A stretch of 64,000 bases of DNA, taken from assembly GCA_037445555.1 (NCBI GenBank), contig JBBIKG010000016.1, positions 10,687 through 74,686 of the forward strand, given 5' to 3'. The stretch is from JAAYJT01 sp037445555. GTDB lineage: Bacteria > Bacteroidota > Bacteroidia > Bacteroidales > JAAYJT01. Below are positions 36,189 to 45,358 of the stretch, in pieces. The translations under genes and the position numbers were made by a program. Numbering within the stretch: position 1 is the first letter of the stretch; each line of letters starts with the position of its first letter. The notes beneath the pieces were generated by a model. That model searched no databases. It had not been told where the DNA came from and saw only the letters and a list, made by a program, of their open reading frames with translations.

Positions 36189-36905
36189 ATGTTGATCGAG
36201 GAACAGAATTTGTTTCCGGCAGTCATTTTGTCTTCAATTCGAACACTTTCCTCATGGGTGTGGGATAAAGGATGGTGTGTCTGGGGCGAGGGTAATTTTT
36301 CGGTCGAATTGAATCATCAGCCAACTCAGGAGCCGAAGGGAAGGATATTTTATAATCCTTTGTCAGCTCCACTTGCCGAGGGAGTGATTATTATCAGCAC
36401 CTCCGGTGCATCAATGCGCTGCCTGAAAGACGATCCGGCTGGCGGTATTTGTACGCTGAGGGTGAGGTCTGATGAACTGGAGATAATACTATGTCCCGCT
36501 GAATCATCCTCCCCCACTTCAGAACTGCCAGCCCACCTGGCTGTAAGAGAAGTGCTGAAAATACATCGTCCGCATCACAAGGCCATCTTGCATGTACACC
36601 CCTACGAGGTGATTGCTCTTTCACAATCGTCGGGCATCACCAATAGCCTAGCCCTTAATTCTATACTACACACTGTGCTGCCTGAAATTAAAGCCTACCT
36701 TCCCGAAGGTATTGGCTTTGTCCCATGGTTGGCTCACGGCAGCATCGCCCTGGCCGAAGCCACTGCCATATGCGTTGCAAGTCAACGGGTTGTGGTGTGG
36801 CAAAAACATGGCATCATCGCCACAGGAACAACCCTGCATGACGCATTCGATGCCATCGATCTGGTAACCAAAGCCGCACGAGTAGCCCTGATGGTTAGAC
36901 AATAA
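36189..36905 (+). CDS. Class II aldolase/adducin family protein, RhaD-like
   Basis: 238 residues. Family signatures are in order: substrate phosphate loop GEGNFSVE near residue 34, IIISTSGASMR, the second loop PTSELPAHLAVRE with SSSPTSE, the metal ligands HVHP, and KHGIIATGTTLHDAFD at the C-terminal end. This set is closest to rhamnulose-1-phosphate aldolase, which makes dihydroxyacetone phosphate and lactaldehyde using zinc. No rhamnose or fucose genes are adjacent, so the natural substrate is open; related aldolases or epimerases use other sugar phosphates. Confidence 0.75.
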   Translation: MLIEEQNLFPAVILSSIRTLSSWVWDKGWCVWGEGNFSVELNHQPTQEPKGRIFYNPLSAPLAEGVIIISTSGASMRCLKDDPAGGICTLRVRSDELEIILCPAESSSPTSELPAHLAVREVLKIHRPHHKAILHVHPYEVIALSQSSGITNSLALNSILHTVLPEIKAYLPEGIGFVPWLAHGSIALAEATAICVASQRVVVWQKHGIIATGTTLHDAFDAIDLVTKAARVALMVRQ

Positions 36906-36916
36906 TGTAGTCTCCC

Positions 36917-38161
36917 TTATCGTCTCGTATTGAGCTCAATTATCCGCAGGGTAACCTCAACCGCTTTAACCATAGTCTGCAGTGACACATACTCATGCTT
37001 GCCATGAAAATTCATTCCTCCCGCAAAAATATTTGGGCATGGCAAGCCCATATACGACAGCCTCGATCCGTCAGTACCTCCTCTGATGGGTTTTACCAGC
37101 GGTTTCACTCCTGCCTGCTCCATGGCCAGCCTTGCCATTTCCACGATATGTATCACAGGTTCGACTTTTTCGCGCATGTTGAAATATTGATCTTTCAACT
37201 CCAGGGTAAACGTACCTTCCCCATATTTTGCGTTGAGGAAATCAGCGATTCTGGTCATTAGCTCTTTACGGCGGGTGAAAATCGTCATATCATGGTCGCG
37301 GATGATATATTGCATCCAGGCATTTTCAACACCTCCTTCCATCTTCACGAGGTGATAAAAACCCTCGTAGTCCTGCGTGTACTGTGGTTTTTCAAATTCA
37401 GGCAGCAAGCTGTTGAATTCCATAGCCAGAAGCAATGCATTCACCATCTTGCCTTTGGCATAGCCCGGGTGGATGTTACGTCCCTGCACCAGCACCTTAG
37501 CTCCTGCAGCGTTGAAATTCTCATATTCAAGCTCTCCAAGCGATGCCCCATCCAATGTATAGGCAAAATCAGCATTGAACCTGGCTACATCAAAGTGATC
37601 GACTCCCCTTCCGATTTCCTCGTCTGGCGTAAAACCTACTCGAATGGTTCCGTGTGGAATTTCCGGATGCCGCAGAAGGTAGTCCATCGCCGTCATGATC
37701 TCAGCAATACCAGCTTTATCATCAGCCCCGAGCAAGGTGGTGCCATCAGTTGTAATCAGCGTGTGTCCAGTGTAATGGTTTAGTTCAGGAAAATCGGAAG
37801 GCGACAACACTATCCTTTTTTCCTGATTGAGGATGATATCTCCCCCCGGGTATTTCTCAACAATCTGTGGTTTGACGTTGTCGCCGGGCATTTCGGGGCT
37901 GGTATCGAAATGAGCAATGAAACCTATGGTTGGAACTTCATAGCCGAGGTTCGATGGTAGTGTAGCCATCACATAGGCATGCTCATCGATACTCACATTC
38001 AGCATACCCATTTCTACGAGTTCATCGTGCAGTAAACGAGCAAGGTTCCATTGTTTTTCAGTGCTCGGCGCAGTCTCAGATGTATCATCCGAGCGGGTAT
38101 CGATGACAACGTAGCGCAGAAACCTTTTAAGGAGATCATCTTTGTTTATCTGTATATTCAT
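36917..38161 (-). CDS. pepT: Peptidase T (tripeptide aminopeptidase)
   Basis: 414 residues, the usual PepT length. M20-family metal site: FIAHFDTSPEMPGDN (first zinc ligand His), LLGADDKAGIAEIM (bridging Asp), GFTPDEEIGRGVDHFD (catalytic Glu and ligand Glu), TLDGASLGELEYENF, and MNFHGKHEYVSL with the final His. VKPIRGGTDGSRLSYMGLPCPN is specific to PepT. It releases N-terminal residues from tripeptides in the cytoplasm. The gene starts 37 bases after an oligopeptide transporter on the same strand, so import and hydrolysis are probably co-expressed. Confidence 0.95.
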   Translation of the reverse strand: MNIQINKDDLLKRFLRYVVIDTRSDDTSETAPSTEKQWNLARLLHDELVEMGMLNVSIDEHAYVMATLPSNLGYEVPTIGFIAHFDTSPEMPGDNVKPQIVEKYPGGDIILNQEKRIVLSPSDFPELNHYTGHTLITTDGTTLLGADDKAGIAEIMTAMDYLLRHPEIPHGTIRVGFTPDEEIGRGVDHFDVARFNADFAYTLDGASLGELEYENFNAAGAKVLVQGRNIHPGYAKGKMVNALLLAMEFNSLLPEFEKPQYTQDYEGFYHLVKMEGGVENAWMQYIIRDHDMTIFTRRKELMTRIADFLNAKYGEGTFTLELKDQYFNMREKVEPVIHIVEMARLAMEQAGVKPLVKPIRGGTDGSRLSYMGLPCPNIFAGGMNFHGKHEYVSLQTMVKAVEVTLRIIELNTRR

Positions 38162-38198
38162 AGGGCTGATCTTTTACTAATAAAGTAACGATTCTTGT

Positions 38199-40208
38199 CT
38201 ATTCAGCTTTTGCCCGGAACGATTCCCAAACAAAATAGCCTATTAGTGCTATGAAGGCAATCAGGGCTGTAACCTGAGCTCCTGTTCCGTGTTCGCTGGC
38301 CCAGATCTTAAGATTCATGGCATCCGGATTGTTGGTAAAAAAGATAATGAGTGCACCAATTACACCAAAAATGGCTGCACCGGCTATAAACCCGGAAGAA
38401 ATAAGGATTCCCCTCTGAATGCGTGCATTGGCAACTTTTTCGACTTTGGATGATTTCGTGAACCAATGGTTGAGCAAACCACCGACAATGAGTGGGGTGT
38501 TGAGGGGCAGGGGAATGAACATGCCCAATGCAAATGCCAGGGGAGATATTTTCAGCCAGTTTACTATCACCGATATAATGGCGCCTATTCCGAGTAATAC
38601 CCAGCTCACGCCTGTGCCTGACATGAGTGGTTCGATAATGGCAGCCATAGCGTTGGCTTGCGGTGCTGTCATAGGATTGGGTTGCTCAGGAGATTGCACA
38701 AACCCATAAGCCTTGTTAAGAACAAAAATCACCACACCCACCGTAGCAGCCGATACCAGTGTGCCAAGAAACTTAAATGACTGCTGTTTAGCCGGAGTGC
38801 TTCCAAGCCAGTAGCCAACCTTCAGGTCGGTGATGAAGCCACCGGCCATTGACAGCGCAGTGCACACGATCCCGCCAATCACCAGAGAGCTCACCATCCC
38901 CTGCCATCCCTTCAAACCAACCGATACCAGCACTACTGAAGACAAAATCAATGTCATCAGAGTCATACCCGACACTGGATTGGTTCCGACGATGGCAATA
39001 GCGTTGGCTGCAACGGTAGTGAAGAGGAACGAAATGATCAGCACCGTGATAAGCGCCACCAATGCCTGTAATAATGTGATCTTAACTCCGAACATCAGGA
39101 AAACAAATACGGCAATCAGGGTCAGCAACAGAAAGAGCATAACGAAGGTCATTTTAATGTCCTTCTGTGTACGTTCCACTTGCTCTTCGGTTTGGGTCTT
39201 TTTTCCCATGCCGAATGCCAGTTTAAAAGCACTCACGATTACCCCCGATGACTTCAGGATCCCGATTATGCCTGCCATTGCGATGGCTCCTATGCCTATT
39301 GGCCGAACATATTGCCTGAAGATGTCCTCAGCTGAGAGGGCAGCAAACGGGTTGACTGATCCGGACTGGGCAGCAATCAGTGCGCCGATTTCATTCACAA
39401 GGGGTATTAAAACAAACCAGGACAATATGGACCCCAATGTAATGATGAGGGCGTATCGCAATCCGATCAGGTATCCAAAGCTGAAGATCAGCGCACTGAC
39501 GTTAAATTTGAATACCATTTTAACCTTGGTCGCAAGCGTCTCACCGATCGGAATTATACGTGAAGTGATTTCTTCGCTCCAAAGTCGAAGGGCGGAAAAA
39601 CAGAAGTCGAAAATACCACCTATCAGACCGCTTAAAATCAATAATTTGGCTTGAGTACCTCCTTTTTCGCCTGTCATTAATATCTCGGTAGTGGCCGTAG
39701 CCTCGGGGAAAGGCAGTTTGCCGTGCATATCTTTTACGAAGTATTTCCGAAACGGAATCAGGAAAAGGATGCCGAGAAAGCCTCCTAGCAGCGATGAGAA
39801 GAAAATTTGCCAGAAATTAACCTCGATATCCGGATATTTATACTGAAGTATATACAAGCCGGGAATCGTAAAGATTGCCCCCGCCACTATAACACCCGAG
39901 CTTGCTCCGATAGACTGAATGATCACATTTTGCCCAAGGGCGTTTTTCTTGCGCATGGCGGCAGAAGCACCCACAGCAATGATTGAAATAGGAATGGCAG
40001 CTTCAAACACCTGCCCGATCTTCAGACCACTGTATGCGGCAGCAGCAGAGAAAACCACTGCCATAAACAGGCCCATGAATACTGACCATGGCGTAACTTC
40101 AGGGAAAAACTGGCTGGCAGGCATTACAGGTTTATACGTTTCGCCAGGTTTGAGTTCAGTATATGCATTTACAGGTAATCCGGGAATTTCTTTTTGTTCG
40201 TGTGTCAT
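38199..40208 (-). CDS. OPT-family oligopeptide transporter
   Basis: 669 residues with about 15 membrane segments. The N-terminal ELKPGETYKPVMPASQFFPEVTPWSVFMG and the following AYSGLKIGQVFEAAIPISI are typical of the bacterial OPT subfamily (TIGR00733 from memory); later blocks include LPFPEATATTEILMTGEKGG, GYLIGLRYALIITLGSILSW, VAANAIAIVGTNPVSGMTL and a C-terminal GGTDG-less region GLLNHWFTKSSK. These proteins import small peptides, or metal chelates in some members, by proton coupling. The linkage to pepT favours peptides. Confidence 0.92.
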   Translation of the reverse strand: MTHEQKEIPGLPVNAYTELKPGETYKPVMPASQFFPEVTPWSVFMGLFMAVVFSAAAAYSGLKIGQVFEAAIPISIIAVGASAAMRKKNALGQNVIIQSIGASSGVIVAGAIFTIPGLYILQYKYPDIEVNFWQIFFSSLLGGFLGILFLIPFRKYFVKDMHGKLPFPEATATTEILMTGEKGGTQAKLLILSGLIGGIFDFCFSALRLWSEEITSRIIPIGETLATKVKMVFKFNVSALIFSFGYLIGLRYALIITLGSILSWFVLIPLVNEIGALIAAQSGSVNPFAALSAEDIFRQYVRPIGIGAIAMAGIIGILKSSGVIVSAFKLAFGMGKKTQTEEQVERTQKDIKMTFVMLFLLLTLIAVFVFLMFGVKITLLQALVALITVLIISFLFTTVAANAIAIVGTNPVSGMTLMTLILSSVVLVSVGLKGWQGMVSSLVIGGIVCTALSMAGGFITDLKVGYWLGSTPAKQQSFKFLGTLVSAATVGVVIFVLNKAYGFVQSPEQPNPMTAPQANAMAAIIEPLMSGTGVSWVLLGIGAIISVIVNWLKISPLAFALGMFIPLPLNTPLIVGGLLNHWFTKSSKVEKVANARIQRGILISSGFIAGAAIFGVIGALIIFFTNNPDAMNLKIWASEHGTGAQVTALIAFIALIGYFVWESFRAKAE

Positions 40209-40348
40209 GGTCTATTGTTTTAATGATTAAAAATATGTCAATGTGATGGCCAAAATAGTAAATTTTTATTTGTCTCTCCATGCGAGGCCATATCAATTTG
40301 GAAAATCATGGATCCATTTGTTCTGGTGAGGTTTATCGTTGATTCATT

Positions 40349-40386
40349 AAAATACGTACGAGCATCTGTGAAAATACGTACTTTTG
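40349..40386 (+). promoter_or_regulatory. Putative operator and -7 element of the pullulanase gene
   Basis: Two identical 11-mers AAAATACGTAC, each containing the palindrome TACGTA, lie at 40349-40359 and 40371-40381, 22 bases (about two turns) apart. The second overlaps TACTTTTG at 40379-40386, a match to the -7 consensus. A regulator binding both sites would contact the promoter directly; a carbohydrate-responsive factor is the natural guess. Confidence 0.55.
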
Positions 40387-40432
40387 AGTTTCGGTTCGGG
40401 GTTACCAAACGTTGATTCCAATAAATACTATT

Positions 40433-42463
40433 ATGGGTATTACTAAATCATTCATTTATTCAATGGCAATAGCTTCATCTCTTATTATGCACTCATGTGA
40501 CTGCGGTTTCTCGTCAAACAACTCTGTAGATTTTCCTTATTACGAGGGCAATGACCTTGGAGTGACATACAGAACGGATAAAACTATATTCAGACTATGG
40601 GCACCCAAGGCTCAGCAGGTGGTGCTCCGGCTCTATGACAACGGCGAGAGTGGAGAGCCAATCGAAACAGTCTCCTTAAAGCCCGATCGGGATGGCACCT
40701 GGGTGGTAACGCTCAAAGGCGACTGGAAGAATAAATATTATACCCTTCAGGCGCAAAATGATGGCAAATGGTCAAATGAGGTTCCGGATCCATATGCCAG
40801 GGCTGTGGGTGTAAACGGAAACCGGGGTATGGTCGTAGACCTACCATCAACCAATCCTGAAGGATGGCAGGACGACCGGCGGCCTGCACTTGACCACTAT
40901 GCAGATATTATCATCTGGGAGATTCATGTGCGAGATTTTTCCATACACCCAAGCTCAGGTAGCAAATATCCGGGCAAGTACCTGGCCTTCACTGAGTCAG
41001 GCTCACAAAGCTCGGAAGGAGAAAAAACCCTTATGGATCACCTGGTTGAGCTCGGCATTACTCATGTGCACCTGTTACCTGTATTTGATTTTCATACTGT
41101 GGATGAGACCCGGCTCGATCAGCCACAGTTCAACTGGGGATATGATCCGCAGAATTTTAACGTTCCGGAAGGGTCATATTCAACCAATCCTTATGACGGT
41201 AATGTCCGTATCAGAGAGTTTAAACAGATGGTGAAGGCATTGCACAGTGTCGGCATCCGAGTCATCATGGATGTGGTGTATAACCATATGTACAATGCTG
41301 CGGCATCAAACTTTGAGCAATTGGTTCCGGGCTATTTTTTTCGCAGCAATGACGATGGCACCCTTGCAAACGGATCAGGGTGCGGGAATGAAACATCCAG
41401 CGAAAAGCCTATGATGCGTAAATTTATGATCGAATCAGTTACATACTGGGCTTCGGAATACCACATTGACGGTTTCCGGTTTGACCTCATGGGGCTGCAC
41501 GATATAGAAACCATGAATCAGATTCGCCAGGCCCTTGATGAGATTGATCCAACTATTTATATATACGGCGAAGGATGGACGGCCGGCGAAAGCCCGCTTC
41601 CGGTGGAAAAGAGGGCTTTAAAAGCTCATGTAGCAAAACTTGATAGGATAGCTGTGTTTAGCGACGATATCCGCGATGGCATTCGTGGTCCTTGGTGGGA
41701 TGATAAGGGGGCTGGGTTCATGGCCGGAAAGAAAGGTCTTGAAGAGAGCATCAAATTTGGCGTGGTGGCAGCAACACCACATTCCCAGATCGATTATACG
41801 AAGGTGAATTACTCAAAAGCGCCTTATGCAAACAATCCACAGCAAACCATCACCTATGTAACATGTCATGATAACCCCTGCCTTTGGGATAAAATTGTTA
41901 GCACTTGTACAAACTGCACAAAAGCGCAAATGCTTGAATTGCAAAAATTTGCCAACGCTGTGGTACTTGCTTCGCAGGGCGTAGCTTTCCTGCATGCAGG
42001 TGAAGAACTTGTAAGAACAAAGCTCGGCCATCACAATACTTATAACCTGCCCGACTCTGTTAACCAGCTAAACTGGGGCAACAAAGCCATGTATCGTCCG
42101 GTGTTTGAATATTATCAAAAACTTATTCAGCTCCGGAAAAGTCATCCTGCCTTTCGATTGACAGATACCCTGCAGATCCAGAAGCACCTGAGGTTTTTCC
42201 AGATTGACAAACCTCTCCTGGTAGGCTACCAGCTCAGTGATAATGCAAACGGGGATCCATGGAAAGACATTCTGGTGTTTTACAATGCCAGTTCAAAAGC
42301 AGCTGAGGTCAAACTTCCGGCAGGAGAATGGGAAATTGTTGCCACCAAGGACAATATCGAGGAGAAAGGTTTCACAGCCATGGGGCTCGGAAAATCACAA
42401 ATTGGCAAAGCAATGGTTCCTTCGAGGTCGGTTATGATACTGGTTGATAAATCAAGCATTTGA
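40433..42463 (+). CDS. pulA: Type I pullulanase-like GH13 lipoprotein
   Basis: 676 residues from ATG 40433; the frame is open to a TTG at 40412, less likely. The lipobox LIMHSC makes Cys22 the acylated residue. An N-terminal CBM48 (LGVTYRTDKTIFRLWAPKAQQVVLRLYD) is followed by a GH13 barrel: the pullulanase signature NWGYDPQNFNVPEGSYS, region I ending DVVYNH (Asp280), region II GFRFDLMG with nucleophile Asp351, the acid/base Glu380 in YGEGWTAG and Asp480 in VTCHDNPCLWD. It cleaves alpha-1,6 branches of starch or glycogen fragments, here at a membrane surface. A double 11-mer repeat covers its promoter. Confidence 0.93.
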   Translation: MGITKSFIYSMAIASSLIMHSCDCGFSSNNSVDFPYYEGNDLGVTYRTDKTIFRLWAPKAQQVVLRLYDNGESGEPIETVSLKPDRDGTWVVTLKGDWKNKYYTLQAQNDGKWSNEVPDPYARAVGVNGNRGMVVDLPSTNPEGWQDDRRPALDHYADIIIWEIHVRDFSIHPSSGSKYPGKYLAFTESGSQSSEGEKTLMDHLVELGITHVHLLPVFDFHTVDETRLDQPQFNWGYDPQNFNVPEGSYSTNPYDGNVRIREFKQMVKALHSVGIRVIMDVVYNHMYNAAASNFEQLVPGYFFRSNDDGTLANGSGCGNETSSEKPMMRKFMIESVTYWASEYHIDGFRFDLMGLHDIETMNQIRQALDEIDPTIYIYGEGWTAGESPLPVEKRALKAHVAKLDRIAVFSDDIRDGIRGPWWDDKGAGFMAGKKGLEESIKFGVVAATPHSQIDYTKVNYSKAPYANNPQQTITYVTCHDNPCLWDKIVSTCTNCTKAQMLELQKFANAVVLASQGVAFLHAGEELVRTKLGHHNTYNLPDSVNQLNWGNKAMYRPVFEYYQKLIQLRKSHPAFRLTDTLQIQKHLRFFQIDKPLLVGYQLSDNANGDPWKDILVFYNASSKAAEVKLPAGEWEIVATKDNIEEKGFTAMGLGKSQIGKAMVPSRSVMILVDKSSI

Positions 42464-42472
42464 CCGAACGGA

Positions 42473-42480
42473 TATTTTTG
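42473..42480 (+). promoter_or_regulatory. Putative -7 element for the BASS transporter
   Basis: TATTTTTG lies ten bases after the pullulanase stop and would give a leader of about 35 bases before ATG 42522, so the transporter may have its own promoter. Confidence 0.4.
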
Positions 42481-42521
42481 GTATTATTGCCGGGTATTAA
42501 CCAACAAATTCACCCCTTTGT

Positions 42522-43403
42522 ATGGAAACAAACTACCTGACAGACATTATGCTGCCTGTTTCTTTGGCTATTATCATGCTTGGAATGGGCTTATCGCTGG
42601 TCCCTTACGATTTTAAAAGGGTACTAATTTATCCTAAGGCCACTGCCATAGGCATTCTGAATCAGCTTATCTTATTGCCAATCGTGGGTTTTATCCTACT
42701 ATACATCTTCAGGCTCGACAGCCCCGAGCTGGCAGTAGGAATCATGGTGCTGGCAGCCTGCCCCGGCGGGCCAACTTCAAATCTGATCGCCCATATCTCA
42801 AAAGGCGACACAGCCCTTTCCATCACCTTAACGGCCATTTCGAGCCTTATCGCCGTGATTACCATTCCATTAATTGTGAACCTTTCTCTGGCTCATTTTA
42901 TGGATGTCGGGCAATATGTACCCTTGCCAATCCTCGACACCATCATCAAGCTGATGATCATCACACTGCTTCCTGTTGCAGTGGGCATGTTCATCAGAGC
43001 AAGATTTGTGGGCTTTGCAGACCGGATGAGCAAGCCGGTGAAGATTGTTTCGGGCATTTTGCTTTTTGTCATCATTCTGGCTGCCGTAATGACCAACAAG
43101 GACATCTTTGTGCAGTCGTTCAAGGATGTGGGCCCTATAGCACTAGCTCTGAACGTTGTTATGTTGTTGATCGGTTATTATTCATCTCGCTGGCTAAAGC
43201 TAAATACGGCTCAAAGCATTACCATTTCCATTGAGTCAGGTATACAGAATGGTACACTGGGAATAACAATTGCCAGCACCCTGCTTCACAACAATGTGAT
43301 TGCCATTTCGCCGGCCATCTATAGCCTGATCATGTTTGCCACAGCCGGATTTATCATTGCAAGGGCTTATCTGTGGATTCGAAAACCTGAAACAAGCCTG
43401 TAA
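42522..43403 (+). CDS. Bile acid:sodium symporter (BASS) family transporter
   Basis: 293 residues with about nine to ten membrane segments. Typical BASS blocks: IIMLGMGLSLVPYDFKR, the crossover-helix motif LAACPGGPTSNLIAHISKGDTALSITLTAISSL (split here between the PGG turn and the sodium-site Thr/Ser), and VESGIQNG-type EXGIQNGTLGITIAS, seen as IESGIQNGTLGI. BASS proteins couple sodium to uptake of organic acids, pantoate or bile acids; the substrate cannot be read from sequence. It follows pullulanase but has its own likely promoter and ends at a strong two-way terminator. Confidence 0.88.
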   Translation: METNYLTDIMLPVSLAIIMLGMGLSLVPYDFKRVLIYPKATAIGILNQLILLPIVGFILLYIFRLDSPELAVGIMVLAACPGGPTSNLIAHISKGDTALSITLTAISSLIAVITIPLIVNLSLAHFMDVGQYVPLPILDTIIKLMIITLLPVAVGMFIRARFVGFADRMSKPVKIVSGILLFVIILAAVMTNKDIFVQSFKDVGPIALALNVVMLLIGYYSSRWLKLNTAQSITISIESGIQNGTLGITIASTLLHNNVIAISPAIYSLIMFATAGFIIARAYLWIRKPETSL

Positions 43404-43440
43404 AAAAAGAGGCCGTCTTTTAAACGGCCTCATTCTTTAT
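43402..43440. terminator. Bidirectional terminator between BASS gene and tsf
   Basis: GAGGCCGT (43409-43416), a seven-base loop and ACGGCCTC (43424-43431) form a perfect 8-bp stem. It is flanked by AAAAAAA on the left and ATTCTTTAT on the right, so leftward transcripts of tsf end in TTTTTTT and rightward transcripts in a weaker T-rich tail. Confidence 0.85.
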
Positions 43441-43455
43441 ATACAAATGATTGGA

Positions 43456-44292
43456 TCAGGCACCAAGCATCACACGCTTCATGGCGGTAATTTTTAATTC
43501 CTTATTAAACTTGGTGATGTAGTCTTTCACTGTCATGGTATTGTCTTTTATGAAATCCTGATTCAGGAGGGTGCTTTCTTTGAAGAATTTACCAAGTTTT
43601 CCGACGGCTATTTTTTCAGCCAGTTCGGCAGGTTTTCCTTCCTGAATAGCTACTTCCTTACCAATCTCAATTTCCTTATCAACGATGCTCTGATCAACAT
43701 CGCCTTTGTCGATTGCGATCGGACTCATTGCAGCCACCTGCATAACCACATCCTTGCCAACAATGTCAATTCCTTGGCCTGTGTTCATGCTCAGCCCTAT
43801 CATGCTGCTGAGACGGTTACCGTGATGATTATAAGCAAAAACCATCGGGGCATTGATCACCTGGCATTCAGCCAATGTGGTTTTTTCGCCTGTTTTCCCG
43901 GTCATTTCTGTCACAACGTCGGCGATGGTAAGCCCCCTGAATGGAAGGGCATTCAGTTCGTCAAGGTTCTGCACTTTATTCTTCACGGCCAGCTCAATGA
44001 TGTCGTTAGCGAAATTGATAAAATCCTGATTTTTAGCAACAAAATCTGTCTCGCAATTGAGCATGATGATGACCCCATAATCATTGGAGTCATTTGTTTT
44101 AGAAAGAACGATGCCTTCGTTGGCGCTGCGATCAGCTCTCTTATTGGCCACTTTCTGGCCTTTTTTGCGGAGAAACTCGATGGCTTTATCAAAATCGCCT
44201 TCACTTTCAACCAGAGCCTGTTTGCAGTCCATCATACCTGCGCCGGTAATTTGCCTCAGTTTGTTAACGTCGGCAGCAGTTATATTTGCCAT
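43456..44292 (-). CDS. tsf: Elongation factor Ts
   Basis: 278 residues. The N-terminal UBA-like part ITAADVNKLRQITGAGMMDCKQALVESEGDFDKAIEFLR is split only by normal family residues, and the core contains GVIIMLNCETDFVAKNQDF, the TDFV motif that contacts the EF-Tu GTPase domain. It exchanges GDP for GTP on EF-Tu. Last gene of the operon rplM-rpsI-rpsB-tsf, 48 bases behind rpsB and followed by the terminator at 43402-43440. Confidence 0.97.
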   Translation of the reverse strand: MANITAADVNKLRQITGAGMMDCKQALVESEGDFDKAIEFLRKKGQKVANKRADRSANEGIVLSKTNDSNDYGVIIMLNCETDFVAKNQDFINFANDIIELAVKNKVQNLDELNALPFRGLTIADVVTEMTGKTGEKTTLAECQVINAPMVFAYNHHGNRLSSMIGLSMNTGQGIDIVGKDVVMQVAAMSPIAIDKGDVDQSIVDKEIEIGKEVAIQEGKPAELAEKIAVGKLGKFFKESTLLNQDFIKDNTMTVKDYITKFNKELKITAMKRVMLGA

Positions 44293-44340
44293 ATCTGATA
44301 ATAATTATTGAATGAATATTAAATAGATTTTTTCACTCGC

Positions 44341-45243
44341 TTAGCGGGTAGGTCTGCGAGTAGTAGGTTTGCTGATGGGTTTGCGGGGTCTGCGGCTTTT
44401 ATCTTCTCCCTCACCTTCAGCTTTTTTCAGTGCTTTTTCTGCACGTTCCTTAGGCGTAAGACCATCATCTTCTTCATCTTCGGGATAAATAATCTCGCCC
44501 ATTTCGTCGCGCTCGTAGTCATCGTGCTCTTCATCTTCGCGTTTGTCGCGGTCAAGCTTGCGATCGGTCAGCCCTTCGCTGATTGCTTCCACAATGCGGC
44601 CGAGAATAACAGCGATGCTTTTTGAGGCATCATCATTTGCCGGAATCGGAAAGTCGATTTCGTTTGGATTGGAGTTGGTATCAACGATGGCTATGGTGGG
44701 AATATTGAGTTTGCGGGCTTCAGCTACTGCGATATGTTCTTTCATGATGTCAACCACAAAAAGGGCGGATGGCAGGCGGCTAAGGTCGGCAATACTTCCG
44801 AGTTGCTTTTCAAGCTTGGCTCGCTCACGGGTAATCTGCAACCGCTCTCGTTTTGAAAAACTTGAGAAGTTTTCAGCTGCCATAAGCTTGTCGATAGATG
44901 ACATTTTGCGGACGGCTTTGCGGATAGTGGCGAAGTTGGTGAGCATACCACCCGGCCAGCGTTCTGTAACGTAAGGCATGCCTACGCTTTGGGCATACTG
45001 GGCAACGATGTCTTTTGCCTGCTTTTTGGTGGCAACGAATAATATTTTTTTACCCGAATTGGCAATCTGCTTTGCTGCAGATGCGGCTTCTTCAAGTTTA
45101 GCCTGTGTTTTGTAAAGGTCAATGATGTGAATCCCGTTTCGCTCCATGAAAATGTACGGAGCCATGTTCGGGTTCCATTTGCGCTTCAGATGTCCGAAAT
45201 GTGATCCGGCATCGAGCAGTTGATCGAAAGTTACTTGTGGCAT
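44341..45243 (-). CDS. rpsB: Small ribosomal subunit protein uS2
   Basis: 300 residues; the first 230 or so are standard S2 (LLDAGSHFGHLKRKWNPNMAPYI, RNGIHIIDLYKT, VTERWPGGMLTNFATIRKAV, VVDIMKEHIAVAEARKLNIPTIAIVDTNSNP). About 65 extra residues follow: an acidic run (REDEEHDDYERDEMGEIIYP, EDEEDD) and then a basic, Pro-rich tail (RRPRKPISKPTTRRPTR). The extension is longer than the E. coli C-terminus. S2 sits on the back of the 30S subunit near the platform, close to S1 and the anti-SD region. The 109-base gap before it may hold a structured leader. Confidence 0.97.
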   Translation of the reverse strand: MPQVTFDQLLDAGSHFGHLKRKWNPNMAPYIFMERNGIHIIDLYKTQAKLEEAASAAKQIANSGKKILFVATKKQAKDIVAQYAQSVGMPYVTERWPGGMLTNFATIRKAVRKMSSIDKLMAAENFSSFSKRERLQITRERAKLEKQLGSIADLSRLPSALFVVDIMKEHIAVAEARKLNIPTIAIVDTNSNPNEIDFPIPANDDASKSIAVILGRIVEAISEGLTDRKLDRDKREDEEHDDYERDEMGEIIYPEDEEDDGLTPKERAEKALKKAEGEGEDKSRRPRKPISKPTTRRPTR

Positions 45244-45269
45244 AGTGGATTAAATTAATGTTTACTTTC

Positions 45270-45358
45270 CGTTAAAAGTCAATTACCAGGTAGCACCGTC
45301 AATGAACGGAGGTCCCGGCAATTTGGATACTAAACAGATCATTATCTGGATTTTAACG
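45270..45358 (-). promoter_or_regulatory. Candidate structured RNA leader of rpsB
   Basis: Eight-base arms CGTTAAAA (45270-45277) and TTTTAACG (45351-45358) are exact inverted complements and enclose 73 bases, with an inner 4-bp hairpin CCGT/ACGG at 45296-45309. The outer right arm includes the rpsI stop codon. A closed stem with internal hairpins directly before rpsB is what an S2 autoregulatory leader would look like; the match could also be chance in A/T-rich DNA. Confidence 0.35.
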
